This document shows, piece by piece, positions 15,914-23,558 of a stretch of DNA of 35,702 bases (positions are counted from its first letter, which is position 1; each line of letters starts with the position of its first letter). A program made the translations under genes and the position numbers. This stretch comes from CAZVKN01 sp964627035. GTDB taxonomy: Bacteria; Electryoneota; AABM5-125-24; Hatepunaeales; Hatepunaeaceae. Where the stretch lies: NCBI GenBank assembly GCA_964627035.1, contig CAZVKN010000028.1, forward strand, positions 1 to 35,702, written 5' to 3'. Under the pieces are notes generated by a model. It did not search any database. It saw only the letters and a program-made list of their open reading frames with translations, and was not told the origin of the DNA.

Positions 15914-18231
15914 CAGTTACAAAGAAAAAAACGACAAAGAAAAAGGCTCCGGCAAAGAAACGAAGCAGTTCAACGACCAAGACACAATTGGGCGACAAAT
16001 CTTTGGTCATCGTTGAATCCCCGACAAAAGCGAGAACCTTGACCAAATATCTTGGAAGATCTTATATCGTAAAATCCACCGTCGGACATATAATTGACTT
16101 ACCGGGGAAGCGAATAGGTGTAGATATTGAGAATGGCTTTGCTCCAGAATATGTGCCGTTACCCCGAAAATCCAAAGTTATCAAAGATTTAGTAAGTGCT
16201 GCAATCGTTTCAAAAGATGTATTGCTGGCAACAGACCCTGACCGTGAAGGCGAAGCAATCGCCTGGCATGTCAGCAATCAGATACAGTCGAAAGTCAAGA
16301 ATATCAGCCGGGTTGAGTTCCATGAACTGACAAAGAACGCTGTACAAAAAGCGGTAAAATCACCCGGTTCGATCAACATGAAACTGGTGGATGCCCAGCA
16401 GGCTCGTCGGGTGATGGACAGGCTGGTCGGTTATCAGGTCAGCCCTCTGTTGTGGAAGACCATATCAAAAGGATTGTCTGCGGGGCGTGTACAGTCAGTA
16501 GCTCTACGTCAAATTTGCGAGCGCGAAGAAGAGATTGAGAAGTTTGTTAAGGAAGAGTTTTGGACGATTGATGGGCTGTTCAAAGGTGACAATGTTGATG
16601 AATTCAGTGCCAGACTTCACAAACTGGACAAAAAGAAAGTCCAGATCCCGGATCAAAAGTCATCAGAATCAATAGTAGATAGAATTAAAAAAGCTGCATA
16701 TAAGGTTGATGACATACGAAAATCGAGGAAGAAAAGGCGACCTTATCCTCCATATATTACCAGCACATTACAGCAGGATGCCGGTAGAAGGCTCTACTTC
16801 CCAACAAAGAAAGCCATGTCGGTTGCTCAGCAGCTTTATGAGGGGATCAAGATCGGAAATCGTGGTCAGGTCGGTTTGATCACCTACATGAGAACAGATT
16901 CTATCCGGGTTTCCAATGAAGCCATCAGTGATGCACGAAACTGGATAGGTGAAAATCTCGGAAGCAGTTATCTGCCTGGTAGTCCTCGTATTTTCAAGAA
17001 CAAAAAAGGTGCAATCCAGGATGCTCACGAGGCGATCCGTCCCACTGATGTCAGCTTAACACCGGATTCAATTAAAGGCGATTTAACCTCAGAGCAGTAC
17101 AAGCTATATAATCTTATCTGGCGTAGATTTGTCGCTTCACAGATGAAAGAAGCGGAAGTTGATGTCACGGTAATCACCATTGGCGGTTACGAGGGGAAGC
17201 AATCTGCTGCTTTGATAGAATTCAGAGTATCAGGGCAGGTTATGGTGTTTCCGGGTTTTCTTGCGGTTTATAAAGAGCACAAAGCGAACAGCAAAACAAG
17301 TAAGAATGACAATGACAAGCCTCTGCCAGTCGGTATCGAAGAAGGAATGGCTTTGGAGCTGTTGGGATTAGACCTGAAACAGCACTTTACCCAACCGCCT
17401 CCGAGATTCAATGAAGCTAGGTTGGTAAAGGAGTTGGATGATCTTGGGATCGGTCGTCCCAGCACTTACGCTTCTATTATTTCTACTCTGCTTGATCGAA
17501 CATACGTCATAAAACAGGAAAAGGCATTACTACCGACTGATTTAGGAAAAACAGTAAATACGTTGCTGGTGAGCCAATTTCCGGATGTGTTTAATGTCGA
17601 GTTCACCTCTCAGATGGAAGAAGCTCTCGATAGGGTGGAGCTTGGCTCTTCCTGGCAGGATGTTGTGGGAGAGTTTTACAAACCGTTTAGCAAAGCACTT
17701 GATACAGCTCTGGAAAATAGAGTTAGCATTAAAAAGAAAATGATGGAACCGGTAGGGCGGAAGTGCCCGGATTGTGGTGCAGAACTCGTTTACAGATGGA
17801 GCAAGAGAGGTAGATTTATCTCTTGCTCTGACTTTCCTGATTGTAAACATGCAGAGAGTTTAGAGCCGACACCAACGGTTAGTTCTGATATTAAATGCCC
17901 TAAGTGTAACGGTCCTATGGTTGTCCGCCACGGTAGATATGGCACTTTTCTCGGATGCAGCAACTATCCAAAGTGTAGAGGGATACTGCCGCTGAAATCC
18001 GATTTTGCCTGTCCGACAGAAGGATGTGACGGTAAATTGGTTAAACGGCAGACTAAAAGAGGCAAAACCTTTTATGGCTGTGAACGCTATCCAAAGTGTG
18101 ATTTTGCCACTTGGGATACTCCTGTTGAAGGTCCCTGCCCTAATTGTGATTCACCAACTTTGATTGAAAAAAACACAAAGTCAAAGAACTTCAAGTATTG
18201 TCACCGATGCGATTGGAAAAGTGAAGGATAA
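15910..18231 (+). CDS. topA: DNA topoisomerase I
   Basis: This 773-residue type IA topoisomerase relaxes negative supercoils. After a basic N-terminal tail (K-rich, 1-25) the TOPRIM domain shows IVESPTKA with E36 and DPDREGE (109-115). The active-site tyrosine is Y326 in GLITYMRTDS. The C-terminus has four zinc-ribbon modules (CPDCG, CPKCN, CPTEGC, CPNCD with partner cysteines), which bind DNA and RNA polymerase in relatives. GTG at 15910 is chosen because it overlaps the smg stop as GTGA. The lysine-rich N-terminal extension is somewhat unusual but common in the wider family. Confidence 0.96.
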   Translation: MTVTKKKTTKKKAPAKKRSSSTTKTQLGDKSLVIVESPTKARTLTKYLGRSYIVKSTVGHIIDLPGKRIGVDIENGFAPEYVPLPRKSKVIKDLVSAAIVSKDVLLATDPDREGEAIAWHVSNQIQSKVKNISRVEFHELTKNAVQKAVKSPGSINMKLVDAQQARRVMDRLVGYQVSPLLWKTISKGLSAGRVQSVALRQICEREEEIEKFVKEEFWTIDGLFKGDNVDEFSARLHKLDKKKVQIPDQKSSESIVDRIKKAAYKVDDIRKSRKKRRPYPPYITSTLQQDAGRRLYFPTKKAMSVAQQLYEGIKIGNRGQVGLITYMRTDSIRVSNEAISDARNWIGENLGSSYLPGSPRIFKNKKGAIQDAHEAIRPTDVSLTPDSIKGDLTSEQYKLYNLIWRRFVASQMKEAEVDVTVITIGGYEGKQSAALIEFRVSGQVMVFPGFLAVYKEHKANSKTSKNDNDKPLPVGIEEGMALELLGLDLKQHFTQPPPRFNEARLVKELDDLGIGRPSTYASIISTLLDRTYVIKQEKALLPTDLGKTVNTLLVSQFPDVFNVEFTSQMEEALDRVELGSSWQDVVGEFYKPFSKALDTALENRVSIKKKMMEPVGRKCPDCGAELVYRWSKRGRFISCSDFPDCKHAESLEPTPTVSSDIKCPKCNGPMVVRHGRYGTFLGCSNYPKCRGILPLKSDFACPTEGCDGKLVKRQTKRGKTFYGCERYPKCDFATWDTPVEGPCPNCDSPTLIEKNTKSKNFKYCHRCDWKSEG

Positions 18232-18232
18232 C

Positions 18233-19135
18233 ATGGATGAGTTGCTTGAAAAGTTCATCGGAGAACTTAAGCAGTCCAAGGGATATAGCCCTAATACCAT
18301 AACTGCTTACAGTAAGGACATTGCACGGTATCTAAGTTTTCTCGCCACACAGAACAAAACTATAGAATCTGCTGCCTATAAGGATGTACGGAACTATACT
18401 TACGAACTCCATCGGCAAGGTCTGTCAGCACGGTCGTTAAACAGAATGCTGTCTGCCATTCGCGGATTTTATCGTCATCTCGTGAGAATCGGATATGTTG
18501 ACTCTGACCCTGTAAAAGATGTATCTTTACCTAAGGAGAAACGCTCGCTGCCCAAAGCACTTCCTGAGAAAACTATTTCCGAAGCAATTGATTCCGCACC
18601 CGACAGTTCTCCTATCCAAATTCGAGATCGAGCAATAGTTGAATTGATGTATGGTACGGGCATCCGTCTGTCAGAGCTTGCAGGACTCATGACAGATTCA
18701 ATCAGCAGTTCATTCGTGAAAGTGGTTGGTAAAGGTGGTATGGAACGTATTATCCCATTGACAAGGCAATCGCAGAGAGCAGTAGAAGCATATTTGAAAA
18801 TCAGACGGGAGTTGCTTGGTGATGATGAATCCAATGAGCAATCTTTGTTTTTAAGTGTTAGAGGAAATCCGTTAACGAGTCGTGATATTGCCCGAAGAGT
18901 GGAGAAACTGCTCCGTCGAGTCAGCGGAGAGAAACAACTGTCACCTCATCTACTGAGGCATTCCTATGCGACACATTTATTGGATAACAACGCAGATCTT
19001 CGTGAAATCCAGGAACTGCTCGGTCATAAAGCAGCGAGCACCACGCAGATTTACACACATGTCAGCCTGGAAAGACTAAAAGAAGTATATAAACAAGCCC
19101 ACCCAAGAGCTATTCAAGAAAAGGAGGCAGAATAG
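18233..19135 (+). CDS. xerC: tyrosine recombinase XerC/XerD
   Basis: This is a 300-residue site-specific recombinase that resolves chromosome dimers. The catalytic set is complete: R145 (GTGIRLSEL), K167 (VVGKGG), H239 and R242 (HLLRHS), H265 (LGHKAAS) and nucleophile Y274 (IYTHVS). I start at ATG 18233, one base after the topA stop and preceded by AAGGA. An upstream in-frame start would add 23 residues that lie inside topA and do not resemble the family. Place in an operon with topA argues for the housekeeping Xer rather than a phage integrase. XerC versus XerD cannot be settled here. Confidence 0.92.
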   Translation: MDELLEKFIGELKQSKGYSPNTITAYSKDIARYLSFLATQNKTIESAAYKDVRNYTYELHRQGLSARSLNRMLSAIRGFYRHLVRIGYVDSDPVKDVSLPKEKRSLPKALPEKTISEAIDSAPDSSPIQIRDRAIVELMYGTGIRLSELAGLMTDSISSSFVKVVGKGGMERIIPLTRQSQRAVEAYLKIRRELLGDDESNEQSLFLSVRGNPLTSRDIARRVEKLLRRVSGEKQLSPHLLRHSYATHLLDNNADLREIQELLGHKAASTTQIYTHVSLERLKEVYKQAHPRAIQEKEAE

Positions 19136-19423
19136 ATGAAAATTACAGTTTCAGTTCGTAATTTTGATGCAACGGAGAAATTGAAAAAATTCGCCAACGA
19201 TGAGTTAGATCAGTTGACCAGATTTTATGACGGTCAAATGTCAGGAGAAATGGTTCTTGATGAGAAAAACAATCTCAAGACAGTCGAGGTTCGTGTTGCT
19301 ATGCTCGGTAAGATGCTGCCTGCACAAGTGGAAGGTTCAGATTTCTATAAGATTATTCCTCAGGCAGTAAAAAAGATTGAGAAGCAGATCAGATCAACCA
19401 AATCAAAGCTGTATAGCCGTTAA
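19136..19423 (+). CDS. hpf: ribosome hibernation-promoting factor (HPF/RaiA family)
   Basis: This 95-residue protein is of the short HPF/YfiA type, which binds the 30S subunit and stabilises inactive ribosomes in starvation. The beta-alpha-beta-beta-beta-alpha pattern is recognisable, with ISVRNFDATEKLKKFA-like start, the central VEVRVAML strand and a C-terminal helix PQAVKKIEKQIR. A perfect AAGGAGG (19121-19127) precedes the ATG by eight bases, and the ATG abuts the xerC stop. There is no long-form C-terminal dimerisation domain. Confidence 0.9.
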   Translation: MKITVSVRNFDATEKLKKFANDELDQLTRFYDGQMSGEMVLDEKNNLKTVEVRVAMLGKMLPAQVEGSDFYKIIPQAVKKIEKQIRSTKSKLYSR

Positions 19424-19436
19424 CCTATATATATCC

Positions 19437-20426
19437 TTGAATACCAATGATGGAATTGCACTGACAGTCCTGGATCTGATAGAAGACGATTCTCATCATT
19501 TCAGGCTGAAACCCGTCGCAGGCAAGAGTGGCTTAACGCGAGAGATAAAAGATCAGAATCTCCATCGTCCCGGTCTTGCTCTAAGCGGTTTCTTTGAAGA
19601 TTTTCCCTCTGAACGATTACAGCTTCTCGGAAACACTGAAACCGCATTTCTGCTTGAAATGGACAAAGAAAGAAGACAACAGTCGTTGGAGAAGCTGTTT
19701 TCGCATCCGTTGCCCTGCATCATAGTTACGGAAAATAATGAAGTCCTGCCTGAAATTATTGAACTTGGAAACCGCCACAACGTTCCGATCATCACCACTG
19801 ACCTTACCACAACCGGGCTGTCGTTCCAACTATCAAACTATCTTAGCATTCGTTTCGCGGACTCAATCAGAATCCACGGCACTCTTGTGGATGTATATGG
19901 CACCGGATTGCTTTTCGTAGGAAGACCGAGGATTGGTAAAAGTGAAATTGCTCTCGATTTGGTAGAGCGCGGTCACAGGTTGGTGGCGGATGATGTCGTG
20001 GAGTTAATCCGGAAAGCGCCCGATGTGATGATGGGATCCAGTACCGATCTTCTCAGGCATATGATTGAAATTCGCGGTGTCGGCGTCATTAATGTCCGAA
20101 AGATGTTCGGCGTAAAATCAATTCGGATGCAGAAGCGGGTTGAGACCGTTGTGGAGCTGACAGATTGGGATGATAAGGAGGAGTATGAGCGACTTGGACT
20201 TGATGAGCAATTTACTGAGAACTATCTGAATATGAAGATACCGCTGGTTCGGTTACCCATTTTCCCCGGGAAGAATATCACGGTTATTGCTGAGGCAATT
20301 GCTCTTAACTTGCATCTGAAGATATATGGTGAGAATGCGGCACAAGAGCTGAGTGACCGCCAGCGCGAAAGTATGGATAAGAATAGCAAGAGAATTAGAG
20401 ATTATCTTGAATGGGATAATGAGTAA
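19437..20426 (+). CDS. hprK: HPr kinase/phosphorylase
   Basis: This protein is related to the bifunctional kinase/phosphorylase that modifies Ser46 of HPr. It has the N-terminal LLGNTETAFL domain, HGTLVDVYG (148-156), P-loop GRPRIGKS (162-169), HRLVADDVVEL (180-190) and the family signature EIRGVGVINV (211-220). The P-loop keeps GxxxxGKS but has Pro-Arg where the family nearly always has Ser-Gly. Only TTG starts are available. I choose 19437, just after the hpf stop, over 19377 inside hpf, because family similarity begins near IALTVLDL. Hpf-hprK adjacency is seen in proteobacterial nitrogen-PTS loci, but ptsN and HPr are not here. Length from this start is 329 residues, normal for the family. 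Confidence 0.88.
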   Translation: MNTNDGIALTVLDLIEDDSHHFRLKPVAGKSGLTREIKDQNLHRPGLALSGFFEDFPSERLQLLGNTETAFLLEMDKERRQQSLEKLFSHPLPCIIVTENNEVLPEIIELGNRHNVPIITTDLTTTGLSFQLSNYLSIRFADSIRIHGTLVDVYGTGLLFVGRPRIGKSEIALDLVERGHRLVADDVVELIRKAPDVMMGSSTDLLRHMIEIRGVGVINVRKMFGVKSIRMQKRVETVVELTDWDDKEEYERLGLDEQFTENYLNMKIPLVRLPIFPGKNITVIAEAIALNLHLKIYGENAAQELSDRQRESMDKNSKRIRDYLEWDNE

Positions 20427-20477
20427 TTTCTAAGCTGCACAATGTATTGCAATCACATCAATTCTAAAAAATAAGTT

Positions 20478-20509
20478 AAGCCGCCGAACACAGCAATTCG
20501 ACGGCTTTT
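20478..20509. terminator. bidirectional intrinsic terminator between hprK and tRNA-Arg
   Basis: AAGCCG-C-CGAA pairs with TTCG-A-CGGCTT around an eight-base loop, and TTTT follows on the + strand. On the - strand the hairpin is followed by a T-rich stretch a few bases on, so it can serve both convergent transcripts. Confidence 0.8.
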
Positions 20510-20510
20510 G

Positions 20511-20584
20511 TACGCCCGAAGGGACTCGAACCCCTAACCTTCTGGTCCGTAGCCAGACGCTCTATCCAATTGAGCTACGGGCGC
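20511..20584 (-). tRNA. tRNA-Arg (anticodon ACG)
   Basis: A full cloverleaf reads on the reverse strand. The acceptor GCGCCCG pairs with CGGGCGT (one G-U at the end), the D-stem is GCTC/GAGC, the anticodon stem TCTGG/CCAGA encloses loop CTACGGA with anticodon ACG, and the T-stem AGGGG/CCCTT has TTCGAGT in the loop. The discriminator is A, and CCA is not encoded. The wobble A should be edited to inosine by TadA, allowing CGU, CGC and CGA reading. It is the only reverse-strand gene in the intact part of the window. Confidence 0.97.
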
Positions 20585-20599
20585 GTATATTGAAGGCTC

Positions 20600-20628
20600 A
20601 ATATAATTCCGCAAACAGTTTTAAGCAA
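20600..20628 (-). promoter_or_regulatory. promoter of tRNA-Arg
   Basis: On the reverse strand TTGCTT (20628-20623) and TATATT (20605-20600) are 17 bases apart. The -10 box lies 15 bases before the mature tRNA 5' end. Confidence 0.6.
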
Positions 20629-20683
20629 CAATTATCAAGGCTATTTGGCGACTCTTTGAAGAATAAAAGCTGATTTTCGGTTC

Positions 20684-20712
20684 TTGACAACAGTATCCTA
20701 ATCCATTATATT
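20684..20712 (+). promoter_or_regulatory. sigma-70 promoter of the dapA operon
   Basis: A consensus TTGACA (20684-20689) and TATATT (20707-20712) are separated by 17 bases. The expected RNA start near 20719 leaves a leader of about 29 bases before the dapA ATG, too short for a lysine riboswitch. Confidence 0.8.
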
Positions 20713-20747
20713 GTTGGATCATTATCAACCTGAAAACAAAAGACTGA

Positions 20748-21626
20748 ATGCTGCTTAAAGGCGTTTATACCGCACTTGTAACACCCTTCATGCGAAAGGG
20801 TATAGATCACCGGAAAATGACCGAGTTGGTAGAACTTGCAGTCAATTCAAAGCTTTCCGGCGTCGTTTCTCTCGGTTCAACCGGCGAGACACCTGCACTG
20901 GATGAATTTGAACAGATAGAGGTCATTACCAATGTAGTTTCCGTTGTAGCTGGAAGAGTGGATGTCATTGTAGGGGTTACCTCCAATAACAGTAACCAGA
21001 CTCTTAACAACGTGAAGCTTGCAGCCGATCTCGGAGCGGACGCGGTGCTGATTGCTCCACCGTATTACAACAAACCTACACGGAAAGGTTTGAAAAGACA
21101 CTTCTGTACCGTTGCCGACAAGTCACCTCTGCCAGTTGTGTTGTATCACATTCCCTCTCGATGTGGAGTTGGCATTCCGGTTGATTTGGTCATTGAGCTT
21201 GCGAAACATGAGAAGGTTATCGGTATTAAGGAGGCTGGAGGTGATCTGTGGCGAACGTCTGAGATTGCACGACTATCCGGTGATGATTTCTCGGTGCTTT
21301 CCGGAGACGATGGATTAACCTTGCCGATCCTATCAATCGGGGGCAAGGGGGTGATTGCAGTAATATCAAACATTGCACCTGAGATGATGCTGTCAATGGT
21401 AAATTCCGCATTGGAGAGCGACTACAATCAAGCAGTTGAAGTGCATCGCCGTTTAGCACCATTGATGTCTGTTCTGGGGATTGAAACCAACCCCGGTCCG
21501 ATAAAAGAAGCTATGAATTTATATGGGATGGGAGTCGGTCAAGTGAGACCGCCATTAGCTCGTGTAATGCCAAAGAATAGAAACAAGATCAAACATGTTG
21601 TTGGTAAAATCGGTTCGTTCCGATGA
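20748..21626 (+). CDS. dapA: 4-hydroxy-tetrahydrodipicolinate synthase
   Basis: This 292-residue TIM-barrel aldolase condenses pyruvate with aspartate semialdehyde, the first committed step to diaminopimelate and lysine. The Schiff-base lysine is K161 in GIKEAGGD. The triad tyrosine Y133 (VVLYHIPSR), the STGE loop (44-47) and R138 are all present. Length is exactly typical. The gene is first in a dapA-dapB-lysC operon behind a strong promoter and overlaps dapB by ATGA. Confidence 0.95.
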   Translation: MLLKGVYTALVTPFMRKGIDHRKMTELVELAVNSKLSGVVSLGSTGETPALDEFEQIEVITNVVSVVAGRVDVIVGVTSNNSNQTLNNVKLAADLGADAVLIAPPYYNKPTRKGLKRHFCTVADKSPLPVVLYHIPSRCGVGIPVDLVIELAKHEKVIGIKEAGGDLWRTSEIARLSGDDFSVLSGDDGLTLPILSIGGKGVIAVISNIAPEMMLSMVNSALESDYNQAVEVHRRLAPLMSVLGIETNPGPIKEAMNLYGMGVGQVRPPLARVMPKNRNKIKHVVGKIGSFR

Positions 21627-22348
21627 TCCGAATCGTACTATTTGGTGCCGGCGGTAGAATGGGGCGGGTGACTGCAGATATTCTCCGAGCCACAGACGGT
21701 TTTGAACTGGTGGCAGGTGTGGAAAACATATCTTACATAGAGTCGAACGATTCTGTGAACAGTGCTGCCGCACAGCAGATGTTCATTGACACTGATCCGC
21801 TGCCTGATTCGGACATCTGGATTGATTTTAGTATTGGTGAAGCGGTCGCCGGTCATGTTGAGTGGGCAGCAAAATCTAACACGCCGATAGTGATAGCAGC
21901 GACCGGCTATAATTCTGATGCTCATATACTTATACATGAACTATCAACCCAAATACCGATTTTGGTTGCTCCAAATCTTTCAACCGGAATGGCTTTAATG
22001 GATAGGGTAGTGGATATTGCGGCTTCCGGCATCGGCAGCAATTTTGATCCGGCGATATTTGAATTGCACCATACCGGTAAAAAGGATGCTCCATCGGGAA
22101 CAGCGAAGAAACTTGCCAAAACAGTTGAAGAAAGTTGTAATGTTGAACCGCAAGTTGTATCGCTCCGTGCTGGAGGTGCTATCGGTGAACACAGGATTCA
22201 CTTTGTGGGAAAGAACGAGGAGCTAATTATTACACATCGTGCAACGTCGCGCAACGCATTTGCTTCCGGTATTCCAGCGGCTGTCAGATTTTTAACGAGT
22301 TGTAAGCCAGGTTTGTACACTATGCAGGATGTAATTGGCGGTGAATAA
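21623..22348 (+). CDS. dapB: 4-hydroxy-tetrahydrodipicolinate reductase
   Basis: This 241-residue NAD(P)H enzyme catalyses the second step of the diaminopimelate branch. The nucleotide-binding loop is FGAGGRMGR (7-15). The substrate motif ELHHTGKKDAPSGTA (147-161) contains the catalytic H149/H150 and K153. It starts four bases before the dapA stop (ATGA) and runs into lysC, which begins before dapB ends. It is slightly shorter than the E. coli enzyme (273), like many bacterial forms. Confidence 0.95.
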   Translation: MIRIVLFGAGGRMGRVTADILRATDGFELVAGVENISYIESNDSVNSAAAQQMFIDTDPLPDSDIWIDFSIGEAVAGHVEWAAKSNTPIVIAATGYNSDAHILIHELSTQIPILVAPNLSTGMALMDRVVDIAASGIGSNFDPAIFELHHTGKKDAPSGTAKKLAKTVEESCNVEPQVVSLRAGGAIGEHRIHFVGKNEELIITHRATSRNAFASGIPAAVRFLTSCKPGLYTMQDVIGGE

Positions 22349-23480
22349 GCCTGATCTTAGTGAAGTTGTAGTTATGAAATTCGGGGGAAGCTTGTTATCT
22401 ACCTCCGAAAACATTGGAGTTGCAGCAGATCATGCTATCTCAGTTAGAGAAGCAGGAGAATTGCCGGTTGTTGTTGTCTCGGCGATGTCGGAGACTACCG
22501 ATCAATTTGTTGAGCTTGCTCACGAAATATGTGATGAACCCGATGAACGTGAAATGGACATGCTTTTATCTGTTGGGGAGAGAGTCTCGATTGCCCTTAT
22601 GGCGATGGCGATCAAAGCAGATAGAAGATTTGAGGCTGTATCCTATACCGGTTCGCAAGTGGGCATAATTACCGACACCAAACACACCAATGCGAGCATA
22701 GTTGAGGTTCGGGCATCACGGCTGATTGAAGCCCTTGAGGATGGCAAGATACCGATAATCGCCGGATTTCAGGGAATTTCTACGGATAAGGAGATTACGA
22801 CTCTGGGACGAGGCGGTTCAGATGCCACTGCTGTTGCGCTCGCTGTAGCACTCAAAGCGAAAAGATGTGAACTGGTGAAGGAACATGGTGGTGTGTACAG
22901 CGCTGATCCGATCATTGAGCCGAATGCAGTCAAGCATGATCAGGTAGATTTTACGACTTTGGAATCGTTGACAGCTTCAGGCGCACAGATTGTGCAGCCG
23001 AGAGCTGCTGCTTTAGCCCGTCAGCACAATATCGTTCTGATGGTAAAGAATCCGGACAGTTCGCAAGGTACATTGGTATCAGACAGATCTTTATCATCCA
23101 ATCAGGTAGCCTCTGTATCTTTGGAGGACGATGTTACAGCCGTCAAGCTGTCAAGCAGGGACATTTTGTGGCAAGTGCCTTCTGAAAGAAGATTCACATT
23201 CTGGGCTGATGAGACCGGGTATATGGCTGTAAAGGGAATCTGGGAAAATCCCGGATCATTTCCGGCAGCTATTGTCACCGTTATTGGCTGGGGAGGAGCA
23301 CTTCCGAAGCGGGTGATTGAAGTTGTATTGGAAGCTTTGGATGAGGAATCAATCCCACCTATTGCTATAATCGGTATGGGTGGAAGACTTGCACTACTTT
23401 TGGAACGTGTTTATGGCAGAAAAGCAGTTAAAGTAATTCACGAAGTGTGTCGTGCTAACGGTTTTTTACAAGCTAACTAA
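22341..23480 (+). CDS. lysC: aspartate kinase
   Basis: This enzyme phosphorylates aspartate at the head of the lysine, threonine and methionine pathways. KFGGS (13-17) and TLGRGGSD (154-161) are intact. The segment that usually reads TDVDGVYTADP is VKEHGGVYSADP (179-190), a departure near the ATP site. The C-terminal 110 residues are a reduced ACT region: one repeat (AIVTVIGWGG...) looks like an ACT fold and the first is barely recognisable, so feedback control may differ. I choose GTG 22341, overlapping dapB by eight bases. TTG 22335 would add two residues and has a better-spaced AGGA (22326-22329). Total length is 379 residues from the GTG. Confidence 0.9.
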   Translation: MNKPDLSEVVVMKFGGSLLSTSENIGVAADHAISVREAGELPVVVVSAMSETTDQFVELAHEICDEPDEREMDMLLSVGERVSIALMAMAIKADRRFEAVSYTGSQVGIITDTKHTNASIVEVRASRLIEALEDGKIPIIAGFQGISTDKEITTLGRGGSDATAVALAVALKAKRCELVKEHGGVYSADPIIEPNAVKHDQVDFTTLESLTASGAQIVQPRAAALARQHNIVLMVKNPDSSQGTLVSDRSLSSNQVASVSLEDDVTAVKLSSRDILWQVPSERRFTFWADETGYMAVKGIWENPGSFPAAIVTVIGWGGALPKRVIEVVLEALDEESIPPIAIIGMGGRLALLLERVYGRKAVKVIHEVCRANGFLQAN

Positions 23481-23558
23481 AAGAACTTAATCATAGAATT
23501 AAATAAAATATCAAATCATAGAAATTACTCGATACTTTCTGTCTTTTTTATCTGCTTT

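Noticed and set aside
18164..18232. Longer start for xerC at 18164
   Set aside because: It overlaps the end of topA and adds 23 residues unlike the family. ATG 18233 has AAGGA and directly follows the topA stop.
20713..20747. Lysine riboswitch ahead of dapA
   Set aside because: The leader predicted from the promoter is only about 29 bases, and no conserved lysine aptamer structure is visible upstream.
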